Part shown: piece by piece, positions 1-8,817 of the stretch | Layout of the letters: each line of letters starts with the position of its first letter | Position numbering within the stretch: position 1 is the first letter of the stretch | From: Chaetoderma sp. LZ-2023a | Lineage: Eukaryota; Mollusca; Caudofoveata; Chaetodermatida; Chaetodermatidae | NCBI GenBank assembly: GCA_034401795.1 | Contig: CM067373.1 | Location: forward strand, 43,725,142 to 43,789,141 | Length of the DNA stretch: 64,000 bases | Reading direction: 5' to 3' | The notes under the pieces: generated by a model | The model's database searches: none | Told to the model about the DNA's origin: nothing | What the model saw: the letters and a program-made list of their open reading frames with translations, nothing else | Position numbers and translations under genes: made by a program

Positions 1-1500
1 CATCATACACGTCATGTAGTTGATTATGATGCCAATTGATAGATGGATAAACCTGAAAAGGGCTATTACCTAAATACATCATAGACCTACAATTATTCCT
101 AACATGGTTGAATAAACTTCTGGTGACAGGCCCGAGTGATATCGATCATCAACGCTTGTTCGGCAGTTGTCTATTTATTGTCTATTAGTCACCTACACAC
201 CATGTGACACGCGTAGTCCTCCGTTAACGAAGTCGACTCGTAAACCAAACGTCTTCGGTTCAAATGATGTCTCTACTCGATGGCCACCCAAATGCGAAAC
301 CCGCTATTGAGAGATTGAGTCTCGTTGTATATGAATTCCCTAGCACGGAAAACTGAGATGTAATTTCTGCCATTTGCCCGAGTACCGTCACATACTGACG
401 TGGCAGTCAGATGCAGGGTGTGTTTGTAATCAATGGATGAATCCAATCAGTAACTAAAGTATATAACATTATAATGAATTACGTCACATACGGCTGACGT
501 CATACACAAAATGCGTACTGAATGACATCTAAAAGTCCATCATGGACCTCGTTAATAGACCGTGAAGTGTACGAATTGTATGTCTCTACAATGTATGCCT
601 TAAAGACGTTAGGTTGAATATTTTGAAACTAATTTTGAGTGTGCGCAGCAACAGGTACGCAGTCGAATTTGTTTCATAATGTGCAACGGCGTACTTGTAC
701 AGTTACCTCGAAATTGGAATGCTAGGAATTCAGGGCTGGAAGTATATACATCAATCACAACACGCGCAAAGCATGGGCGGAGCTTAGCTAGAAATGGGTG
801 GCCAGAGATAAAAGTGACTTGATCTATTCTGCTACAAACCAATATTCGGAATTGTGTGCTAGGCGCTCGCTGTATGACGCCATCGCGTGGATCATCACCA
901 ACAACTCCAGAACCCAGACAGAATCTGTAATTTAACCTTACTAGCGCTGATATTACATACGCTACTCGGGTGCAATTAGACAGCTTTTAACCAGACCGTT
1001 TTCATTAGTAAGCCAGTCATTGTCATTGGCTCTGGTTTCTGATAATTACAGATCTTATAGAAAGCGAGGTTCTTTCTAGAGACATATTAGATTAACAATC
1101 GCCCATCCTTTGTGCCTTTTATTATTTATCTCTGTAATACAATACATGCATTAAGACGCTTATAGGGAACTCATTGAGGATGGTTGGTGCTTTGTATTCT
1201 ACAATTCCGTAACGCTTTCATGGAGAAGTTCACCGAAAGCGGTCACTATATAAGTGGACTTTGGGAACCCGCATTTGAAGGCCATGGGAAAACAATCTTT
1301 GAAAATGTGTCACTAGAATGACTGTCTCGGTAACCCATCCAGTCACTTCATCGACATTATTTTAATTTCAATAGCTTGAAACATGCACTAGTCACAAATG
1401 GATTTAGTAAGTTCTAACATTCACTATTAGGAATGGATGAATATACTTTGAATCCTAAGGTCCCAAAATCCCAATTTCATGATAACTATACAGCTAACTT

Positions 1501-1589
1501 GTTGTATATTTTGAAACCAATTTGACTGTGGGCTGTTACTGCATATGGCAACAACAACGCCCAGTAAAATTGGTTTCAAAATATCCAAC
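1501..1589. repeat. Foldback MITE (TTTGAAAC family)
   Basis: Inverted arms begin GTTGTATATTTTGAAACCAA and end with the complement at ATTGGTTTCAAAATATCCAAC, separated by a GC-richer centre containing CTGTT...AACAACAG-type pairing. It would fold as one long hairpin. It has no coding capacity. Confidence 0.75.
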
Positions 1590-1861
1590 CGAATTCAACA
1601 GTAAAACCATACAATTCGTCGAACTGACGGTCTATTCCAGGTTCATGACGGAGTACTGTCTGCCAAGTATGATTGTGACGCCAACCTATGTGTGACCTAA
1701 TTGAGTACGCCGTCAATAATAGTGTAGTAGATTGGTTTTTTCAATGAACCTTTCCATTTTTAGCCGTGCCCCGCCCACCACTAGCAAGGCTCCACCCACA
1801 CCTCGCTCGTGTTGAGCTCGATCGATCCCTGAACTCCCTGACCATCAATATCAATAGCTAT

Positions 1862-1949
1862 CGAATATTTTGGAACTAATTTGACTTGGCGCTGTTGCTG
1901 CCTACAGATGAAACAACGGCCAGTCAAATTAGTTTCAAAATATTCAACA
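1862..1949. repeat. Foldback MITE (TTTGAAAC family)
   Basis: Left arm CGAATATTTTGGAACTAATT pairs with right arm AATTAGTTTCAAAATATTC across a CTGTTGCTGCC-type centre. It sits inside a longer repeat unit (about 1750-2110) that also recurs near 16.0-16.4, 39.1 and 58.2 kb, so the hairpin travels within, or next to, a second MITE. Confidence 0.75.
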
Positions 1950-3810
1950 GCATGTTTATTAAATAGTAGAGCCATGCAATTCGTACAACGTGTCGGACTA
2001 TTAAGAGTTAAAGACGGGCCAAATAGAATCATTATGATGTAATGAGTATGGCATCATCCTACACGCTGCTTAGCTGATTAAGACGTCATATGACTTCAGA
2101 TAATAGATGGATACGCTGGAAAGGTGAATTGCGTGGTAGGTTCGAGAGAGCCGATCGACAAGAAAGTCAGACAGAATCTGTAATTTCGCCGGAGTATCGC
2201 TGATATTACAGCCGCTACCCGTGAGCAATTAGCCAGCATTAAACCGGACGGCCGCTTCATTATTGAGCCAGACATTGTTCTGATCTCAGATTTCTAGCAA
2301 TTGAAAGTCTTTGATCATCAAATGGCTTCACGAACATTATCAATGTGTACAATGATCGTTCTATACCTGTTCTGCTAATGATTCTTATAATGCATACGAG
2401 GTTACAAGGTACATCTTGATGTGACTCGTGTTCTATGTATTATTTATATCAGTTTATAAGATAGACTTTAAATGACGTCGATGGACGAGACAGTATACGA
2501 TTACAGACAGATTGATGTGGGAGTAAGCTGTAGGGCGACTGCACAACTAGTTTACACTAACGCTAATAAATAATTATTTTGCATATTGTCGATGGTAATA
2601 GGGTAGACGTATTATCGATAGGATGCATTAGCAATGCAAATTAATAATGCGAATGTTGCGGCGAGAGCGTCTGTCACGTGCACCAAAGGGGATAGATGTA
2701 AAAGACATCGGTGTTTATATACTAATCGACATATATATACGATCATTGTGTTACTTTGAATATTATATTATTTAGATGTCAATATCGACCGCTTGCCCAA
2801 GTTTTCCCAAATGCATTTATCCATCCCCATAATAATTTTAATATTTAGAAGGAGAGCCTATAATTGCATAATTGCATCCACTGAGAAAAACAAAATAAGA
2901 GCAGCAATAAAAACATCGTACTCTCAAGATCAGCACGGGCCTAGTTGGACGATATAAATTATATATACCAGACCTGTATTGGTAAGCTTGTTAGAAAACT
3001 GGTTGCTTGGCATCAAAGATCCAACTCAGTATCTTAAGGCCTAGTCGTTCATCGAGATTTCGTTACTAAGTAAGTGAGAAATTGTTGATTAGATGTTGAC
3101 ATATCTTGAAGACAGTTATCTAAGACGTCATATTAGGTAACATATATGATGCTCATATGGGGCACATAATGTTGTTAATTCAACTGGTTCATTATGACGT
3201 CAGATACAGTCACGGGATTTTGACTCAGACAGCTATATTGGTTCCTGGAAAAAACTGTAACTGAGTACGATTGACTCTGTGATGGTGGTTGATGTGTGAA
3301 TACCAGTAGTTACCATTAGAGACCCAATATGAATATATTCTGTTAGTATCGAATCATACAATTTCAAACTAGGCCTGTTCGGTTAATCGATATTTCATCG
3401 CTGGTCGATTATTTATATAATCAGGTATTAAATAAAATAATCGAGAAATCGAAAGAAAACCGATTTCATCGAGCAAAAATCGATTATTTGTTTCAATCAG
3501 CCATAATTTAGAGATAAGTCTTGCAATACACATAATGCATTGGTGGTTTGATTGCTTTAGCAAGGTGGTTATATAAACATCTATTCCTGAGGTTCAAGCC
3601 TGCACCTACCGAGTCATAATCCATGCAGGCGAATGTTTATATAAGTGATTTCTTGATACGCCATTGAGTGGACACATTTGTTTGCAACTGTACATCCCTC
3701 CAACGGCTAAAGGCTTACGTGTTGGTGGCCATTTTTCGAGAAAATGTACACAATTTAATTAGTTCTTCATAGTAAATTGAAATTTTCGATGGAAATTTTC
3801 ATAAATTCTG

Positions 3811-3888
3811 ACGATTGTTTTAGAACTAATTTGACTTAAAACCTAAGGCAGCAACAACTTGCAGTCAAATGATTTTCAAAATATTCGA
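3811..3888. repeat. Foldback MITE (TTTGAAAC family)
   Basis: Arms GTTTTAGAACTAATTTGACT and the complementary AGTCAAATGATTTTCAAAAT enclose an AGGCAGCAACAACTT centre. A shorter relative follows at about 4046-4113. Both lie within the hAT-like element and recur in copy B at about 32440-32510 and 32623-32700. Confidence 0.65.
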
Positions 3889-4479
3889 GTTTTCTAGTTC
3901 TGCGAAATATGGAAGCGTCGTAGATAGGCAATACGGGCGAAATCTATATCATAATAAAATTAAAAATAATATGGGCATTTCGCGAAAGAATGCACAAAAT
4001 TGACTTTGCAGTAAATTCACAAATTTTCATAAATTCTGCTGATTGTTTTGTAACTAATTTGACTTAAGGTTGTTGCTCCACCCGCAATCAAATAACTTTC
4101 AAAATATTCAGATTTTCCAATGCTAGAAAATAGTAAAACATGGTAGATAGGCGCTACGGGCGAGCTCTATACAATTAAAGCTTAATCTCTGTAATGGTAG
4201 AATTAAATTGGTGCCTTTTTACTGGCTTGAAAATCTGAGTTTCTTAAAACCATTAACAAATGGATATGAGTGAAGGCTTGATTCCAAATTGACTTCACTA
4301 TACTGGGCGGGGTTGTTCCTTGTGCTTAGCCAATCTGAGGACTGGTTGACATAGCCTGGCCTATTGAGCTTCTTGACGTCTTTTCATAGGCCTACTTAGT
4401 TGAGGTACTCTAAACCTGAATAGGAACCAATTTACGAAATTGCGTATTCTGTTATTTTCATAGAGAATCAAGCATTTTT

Positions 4480-4576
4480 ATTCATTCATTCATTCATTCA
4501 TTCATTCATTCATTCATGCATTCATTCATTCATCTATTTATTAAAATTATTATTATTATTATTATTATTATTAATT
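4480..4576. repeat. (ATTC)n followed by (ATT)n microsatellite
   Basis: About a dozen ATTC units with one substituted unit are followed by roughly ten ATT units. The homologous tract is much longer in copies B (35211-35540) and C (61900-62160), where GTTC/GAAC units have also spread. Confidence 0.9.
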
Positions 4577-5426
4577 TTAAGAAAACTATACTACTCCCCT
4601 ACACCTCTCACTACGTAGTTGCTACTTCTAAAGTTTCAAGATTAAATAATCGATTATCCGATTAAATCGATTATTTCCCAGACATCATAATCAATTATTT
4701 ATTTCCATAATCGATCAGCCCTAGTTCAAACAGGTATCTGTTAAAAGCTTGTCAAGCCACATCAGAATGCAATAGAATACATGACATTCTGAGTTGATAT
4801 GGATGTCAAAATAAGTTTATTAGTATAAAACTATTAGAAATGGGTCAAATCGTTCCAGATGCAACCGAATCAATCCGTTGCATATTGCTCCATGCGAAAA
4901 TCTTAAGTAAGATCTGATTGGCTAGATAAGTAAGGCCGCCCAATCAGATACCATGTCCCAAGGAGGATAGCAAAGTCGCCAGCATATCTGTATATCAGAT
5001 GTTGTAATTCGTTTTAGACATAACATTCGACGAGAAGATTCAGTTATTGTTTTTACGCTCGATTATCTATTCTTATTTCTTGTAGATTTAGCCATTTCTA
5101 TATAGAATTTAATTTGCATTATTTGAAGGTCAGTTGGAGACTGTAACGACTTAAATTTAAATGGGATATATTGATATACAGCATTGCTGAGCGCAGTCTT
5201 ATTCCAAGCGTCTTTTAATTCATTGAGATATCTTCCATTATTTGAAAGCTATATGTATTTAATAAACTTCTTTCATTAACCAGTACGGCTAGTTTGAGTA
5301 ATTTCTTCAATAGCTGTGTTGTGGAATCAGTGAGAAATAGGTAACCTATTTCCAGAATCTTCATTCAATCTTCCGACTTTGACTCCAAGCATCGAGTCAA
5401 CATCCAATCTTAGTAAGTCAGTATCA

Positions 5427-5432
5427 AAACAC
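5427..5432. repeat. Polinton left target-site duplication AAACAC
   Basis: AAACAC lies immediately before the AG terminus and is repeated at 14673-14678. The unoccupied site in copies B (37652-37657) and C (59745-59750, complement) has a single AAACAC, so the duplication is demonstrated and not merely assumed. Confidence 0.95.
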
Positions 5433-5530
5433 AGTAGTCATAGACTAGGAGTTCTAGAACAGTTCCACTTGGGAGGCACCATGGTGCCTGGCTCCACTCC
5501 CAACGAGTAAAACAGGTCAGAACAGATGCG
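5433..5530. repeat. Polinton left terminal inverted repeat (outer part)
   Basis: It runs AGTAGTCATAG, then TTCTAGAACAGTTCCACTTG, then GGCACCATGGTGCC, ending GGTCAGAACAG. It matches the complement of 14576-14672 with a few substitutions. Weaker similarity continues inward: the CCCCAACCCCC and GGTGGGCCCC stretch at 5550-5580 corresponds to 12875-12905 on the other side. Confidence 0.93.
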
Positions 5531-5697
5531 ATATATATAGGATGTAGGACCCCCCCAACCCCCTCCCTGGTGGGCCCCAGCCTATGGTTAACATTGTCTG
5601 AACAATGGTCCCAACGTTCATTTAGAGATATGAGTCTGATGAAGAAATAGTCAATGGTTTATAACATGACCCACATATGGACCCTAAGCAGATGATC

Positions 5698-5955
5698 TTA
5701 ATACTGTCTTAGTTCTGCCATTGCCATTGCGGTCAGTGGATAGCGTCTAACCCCTAACTCGACACCTGGTGGGGTTTTTCGAGCGAGCAACTCGTCTACA
5801 ACTATTGTGAATGATAGGTCAGGAGAAGCTCTCCAGAACTCAAGCGATATATTTGCATAGTCGCCCAGGTCATGTAATGATCTTGCCACCTTTTCCTGCC
5901 ATGCTGCGCAGCCTACACCATGCATGTAACTCCATAACTCTTCAGGATAACCCAT
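5698..5955 (-). CDS. Short ORF inside Polinton, unrecognised
   Basis: An uninterrupted 85-residue frame beginning MGYPEELWSYMHG. I do not recognise it. Its composition is protein-like: two tryptophans, an acidic stretch and alternating hydrophobic and charged residues, including WQEKVARSLHDLG, LEFWRASPD and a C-terminal LTAMAMAELRQY. The WQxxA...LG...W pattern faintly recalls an alpha-helical death-fold domain, but that is only an impression. It lies between the left terminal repeat and an inward-facing copy of the terminus at 6046, so it could be cargo of a small nested element. It may equally be a remnant of a longer Polinton gene or a chance frame. Confidence 0.3.
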   Translation of the reverse strand: MGYPEELWSYMHGVGCAAWQEKVARSLHDLGDYANISLEFWRASPDLSFTIVVDELLARKTPPGVELGVRRYPLTAMAMAELRQY

Positions 5956-6012
5956 GCTTGAGAATTGATTACCTATACAGTTGCGTTTCTCTAATATGGA
6001 ATCACCTGGTGG

Positions 6013-6046
6013 TGGCCTGTTCTAGAACTCCTAATATATAACTACT
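6013..6046. repeat. Internal inverted copy of the Polinton terminus
   Basis: The sequence CTGTTCTAGAACTCCTAATA followed by TATAACTACT is the complement of the element's own first ~30 bases (AGTAGT...GAGTTCTAGAACAG). It therefore has the orientation of a right end although it lies only 0.6 kb from the left end. The six bases after it (TAGCTT-like) do not repeat the AAACAC duplication. Confidence 0.75.
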
Positions 6047-6673
6047 TAGCTTCTGATAATGCTGCAACAGCAGCTCGTTCGAACACCCATTTAGTGGTAT
6101 ACTGATCACCTGTGATCAACCACACATTACATACTGGGGCGTGATGACGTTGCAGCAACCAAAAAAAAATAAAAAGCTAAAAGAAACTATAAAACTCACG
6201 GACCCCACCTGTCCCGGAGAACCCCCACATAATCACTGGCCTCTGGCTGACCTCTCTCTTTCTCTCTCTCTCTGCGGTTTTTTATGTCTTTCCCGTTGCT
6301 CCTTCTGGCATTGTACCCCTACACTAGTGCGTACCCTTTGATTTTTTTTAACTGGGTACCATCTAGCTGAGATCTTTTGAGAGATTTGGACCATGGTTTT
6401 TTATTAGCAAAACTTGAATTCAGTGATATTATCAATTGAGCCAATGGGAAACCGATAATTAGATTACAAATGATGATATTTATCTTTTATGAACTGCTGT
6501 GCAATAATAGCAAACAGATCAATCGGACTGATAACACACTGATAACTACATTTTGAAATTATTGGCAACAGTCTATAATTTATGTAAATATATATAAATG
6601 TATATGCTGGCGTTACCAATTGTAATCTGTAGGTATATATTCCCTCTGCTCTGTGACACCAGTGAATAATGAA
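6047..6673. other. Non-coding stretch of Polinton interior
   Basis: I see no supported gene. There is an A-rich run near 6165-6175, a CT-rich run near 6250-6280 and AT-rich DNA with no ORF of interest. A complete Polinton would be expected to carry structural genes somewhere in its interior, so this probably reflects internal deletion. Confidence 0.4.
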
Positions 6674-6772
6674 TGCATAGCCGAGATAGCTAATGTGTTA
6701 TTTTGTTTATATGTCTAATTACACTTAAAAATCGCCGGTTCAAAGTTCAAATCTCGCTATGTATTATTAGTG
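6674..6772 (+). repeat. tRNA-like SINE fragment, copy 1
   Basis: It begins GCATAGCCGAGATAGCTAA and ends GGTTCAAAG...TTCAAATCTCGCTATGT. TAGCTAATGTG resembles a degenerate RNA polymerase III A box and GTTCAAATC matches the B-box consensus; the two ends can pair (ATAGC with GCTAT). It is degenerate, with a small internal repeat of the B-box segment, and is not a functional tRNA gene. Confidence 0.45.
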
Positions 6773-6947
6773 AAATATTACTCCCAATCACACACTACAG
6801 TCATAAAACACCTACAGACGGCAATACTGCTACAAATGATATAGACCTAGCCGATACACATGTGTACAGATTTTTTCCGTAGGATATTCATATCATAGAC
6901 AACGTATAACATGTTATCAGCTAAATCTAGGTGACTTTGTTTAATGC

Positions 6948-7027
6948 ATACATAGCCGAGATAGCTAAGGCGTTAGATTATATGTTGAATTACACTTAAA
7001 ATTGCTGGTTCAAATCTCGCTATGTGA
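6948..7027 (+). repeat. tRNA-like SINE fragment, copy 2
   Basis: ACATAGCCGAG at the 5' end pairs with GCTATGT at the 3' end. TAGCTAAGGCG fits the polymerase III A-box consensus closely and GGTTCAAATC the B box, with spacing close to that of a tRNA-derived promoter. It is a better-preserved relative of the copy about 270 bp upstream. It is probably a tRNA-derived SINE head or degenerate tRNA pseudogene; the D and T stems do not form cleanly. Confidence 0.5.
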
Positions 7028-7031
7028 GGGT

Positions 7032-7060
7032 GACCTCCAGGTCAATCACCACTGGAGGTC
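7032..7060. repeat. Inverted repeat upstream of hydrophobic ORF
   Basis: GACCTCCAG (7032-7040) and CTGGAGGTC (7052-7060) are perfect 9-bp inverted arms with an 11-nt loop, directly followed by TATATAG. The position about 150 bp upstream of the ORF at 7214 would suit a promoter-proximal element, but no function is shown. Confidence 0.35.
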
Positions 7061-7213
7061 TATATAGTGGCACCCATGCTCGCCAAGTACCACCAGGTCC
7101 AGCGCAATACCACAATCCGTTCTTTTCACAGTCGGCTCTACAACATGAAAGCTGAGATCAGCGTCCAAAGTGTTAACATCCTCAACCTTGTCTAGTGACT
7201 GGTCTATCAGGGT

Positions 7214-7496
7214 GTGGAGGATGAACTTAGAGTCAAGGGAATTTATTGTACCTACGTGAAGGGCTCTATTGGCCCACTAGCAGCAGTTGGGGCTCTGATT
7301 GCTCTGTTCACAATGAAGGCTGGCGAGACGGTCCGCAAAATCACCAACAATGCTCTCCATGGAGTTGGAAAGATCTCTAAGGCTATTCCAGCCATCGCCT
7401 CTGGGGTAGGTACATTCTTTGGAGTTGCTGGTCCATGGCTCCCATATGTTGCGATAGCACTTGCAGTCATCTGGGATGCTGCACATTTAAGACATG

Positions 7497-7498
<2 letters not shown>
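7214..7498 (+). CDS. Small hydrophobic protein of the Polinton
   Basis: The frame opens MEDELRVKGIYCTYVKGSIG and encodes about 95 residues before it runs into a (TA)n tract. Two hydrophobic segments are visible: around residues 20-34 (GPLAAVGALIALFT) and around residues 58-88 (IPAIASGVGTFFGVAGPWLP, then YVAIALAVIW). They are separated by a basic amphipathic stretch (KAGETVRKITNNALHGVGKI). This suggests a membrane-associated or membrane-active protein. It lies just upstream of the integrase on the same strand. I do not recognise the family; small hydrophobic proteins of unknown role occur in some Polintons and related viruses, but I cannot match this one. The original C-terminus is probably lost to the TA expansion. 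Confidence 0.45.

Positions 7499-7536
<38 letters not shown>
7498..7536. repeat. (TA)n microsatellite
   Basis: A 39-bp uninterrupted TA run. It lies between the hydrophobic ORF and the integrase and creates artefactual IYIYIY or YIYIYI reading frames on both strands. Confidence 0.95.
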
Positions 7537-7539
<3 letters not shown>

Positions 7540-7569
7540 TTCTCTGTATGACCTGGTCAAGTCCTTTTA

Positions 7570-8800
7570 ACTGGCTAGCCTTTGTTGATAAGCTACCCTT
7601 TGGTGATGGCACCAGTGCTGCAGAGATTAGACAACAGTGTTCACAGGTATTCGAAGAGGTGTTCATCCATGGGGATCGCTGTCGCATGAACGATGGTCGT
7701 CAATCTAGAGTATGCCCGAGCTGTACAGGAAAGGACAAGTGTCGACGTCAGAGATGAAGTCCGAGAGTTCACTCGCAACCTCAGTCATCCTGACTGCCTG
7801 TCTTGAAGATCTCTATTACCGGCCCAGTGGCTCTTATCATGAGCTTCACCAGCTGCTTGAGGCTGCACGTCACAAGGGTCATATAGATTCACCTTGGAGA
7901 TGGTTAGGTGTGTCAGATCTACAGACCTCGTCCACGGCACATTCAGTATGCACACTTCGATGAACCTGTCCCGAACAGAGTCCATCAGGCTGATGTGCTG
8001 TTCCTTCCGCATGACCAGGTCTATTCCAGAGGAACATGCAAGACCTACAAGTATGCCCTCACCATCGTCGATGTCGCAAGTAGGTACAAGGCGGCAGTGC
8101 CTCTCATGGGTAAATCCGCGGGCAGATGGCTGCCGGGTTCCAGAATATCTATGAGGACCCGCAATATCACCTCCAGTGGCCAGAGTTGCTGCAAGTGGAT
8201 GAGTTTAAGGAGTTTAGAGGTGAAACTGTGGCCCTCATGCGGAAGCATGGTGTGGCGATTAGGCGAGGCGAGGTGGGACATCACCGTGCCCAGGCTATCA
8301 TTGAGTGGTGGAACCAGACACTGGCAGAGAGGCTGTTCCCACATCAGTATGTTCAGGAGATGGCTGTCCCGACTGGCGATCATTCCAGAGTATGGGTGAG
8401 AGGGTTGCCCATTGTGGTGGAGAGATCCAATGCTGAAGTTACTAGGCTGATAAGACAGAAGCCTGCCAATGCCATTCAGCGATCCTATGTGGCCCAACCG
8501 TCGGAACGACTGTCCTCGGAGGATAGACTTCCATCCGACTCCCTGGTTCAGTATTTGTATGAGTCTGGCGAGTTGGTGGGTGGCGACTGACCCCAACTGG
8601 TTGATAGATGTACACAAGATTGACAGGTATGTGGATACGGCTGGACAACCTACGTTGTACTGCCTGGCACGCCAGTACAGAGTGCGGTGCAGTCCTAGGC
8701 AGCCATTTGTATGAGAGGAGCTCCAGCTTATCCCTACAGAAACCCAGCTACCTCCACCAGGAGTGCTTACGTCGAGTAGACATCCTCCACTGACTGTTGG
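7570..8800 (+). pseudogene. Polinton DDE integrase (frameshifted)
   Basis: This would insert the transposon DNA into the host genome. The retroviral-type integrase core is readable in pieces. The first catalytic Asp is in HQADVLFLPHD (about 7992), followed by YKYALTIVDVASRYK. After a frame change near 8110, the second Asp is in LLQVDEFKEF (about 8198) and the Glu in IIEWWNQTLAERLF (about 8303), 35 residues after the second Asp. The N-terminal part (about 7570-7900) is spread over several frames. The C-terminal part (TDPNWLIDVHKIDRYV, EELQLIPTETQLPPP) continues in another frame to about 8793 with a stop near 8714. At least three frameshifts make it non-functional. It converges with the polymerase gene, which ends about 20 bp away. 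Confidence 0.88.
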
Positions 8801-8817
8801 TTGATGTCGCATGATGC

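Larger units (their letters stand above)
1..2672. other. Non-genic stretch with MITE remnants
   Basis: No coding region is supported here; the short ORFs run through repeat sequence. The stretch contains foldback repeats of the TTTGAAACTAATTTGACT family (about 613-682, 1501-1589, 1862-1949) and fragments of a second MITE whose signature is a TGACGTCA-like motif followed by ATAATCAAC or its complement (about 1-60, 480-560, 2035-2110). A diverged copy of the ACTAGAATGACTGGCT hairpin seen at 27.9 kb lies near 1310-1340. It is not visibly homologous to the other duplicated segments of the window. Confidence 0.6.
3370..4723. mobile_element. Non-autonomous hAT-like transposon, copy A
   Basis: The element starts TAGGCCTG and ends CAGCCCTA, imperfect inverted ends that continue into TCGATTA-rich arms. 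It is flanked by 8-bp repeats TTTCAAAC (3362-3369) and GTTCAAAC (4724-4731); in copy B the two flanks are both GTTCAAAC. An 8-bp duplication and TAGGGCTG-like termini are typical of hAT-superfamily non-autonomous elements. It has no transposase ORF and contains two foldback MITEs and an ATTC/ATT microsatellite. The superfamily call rests on TSD length and end sequence only. Confidence 0.75.

Noticed and set aside
3369-3563. Frames MLKQSNHQCIMCIARL... here and at 31981-32184
   Set aside because: They translate the inverted terminal region of the hAT-like element; there is no transposase motif.
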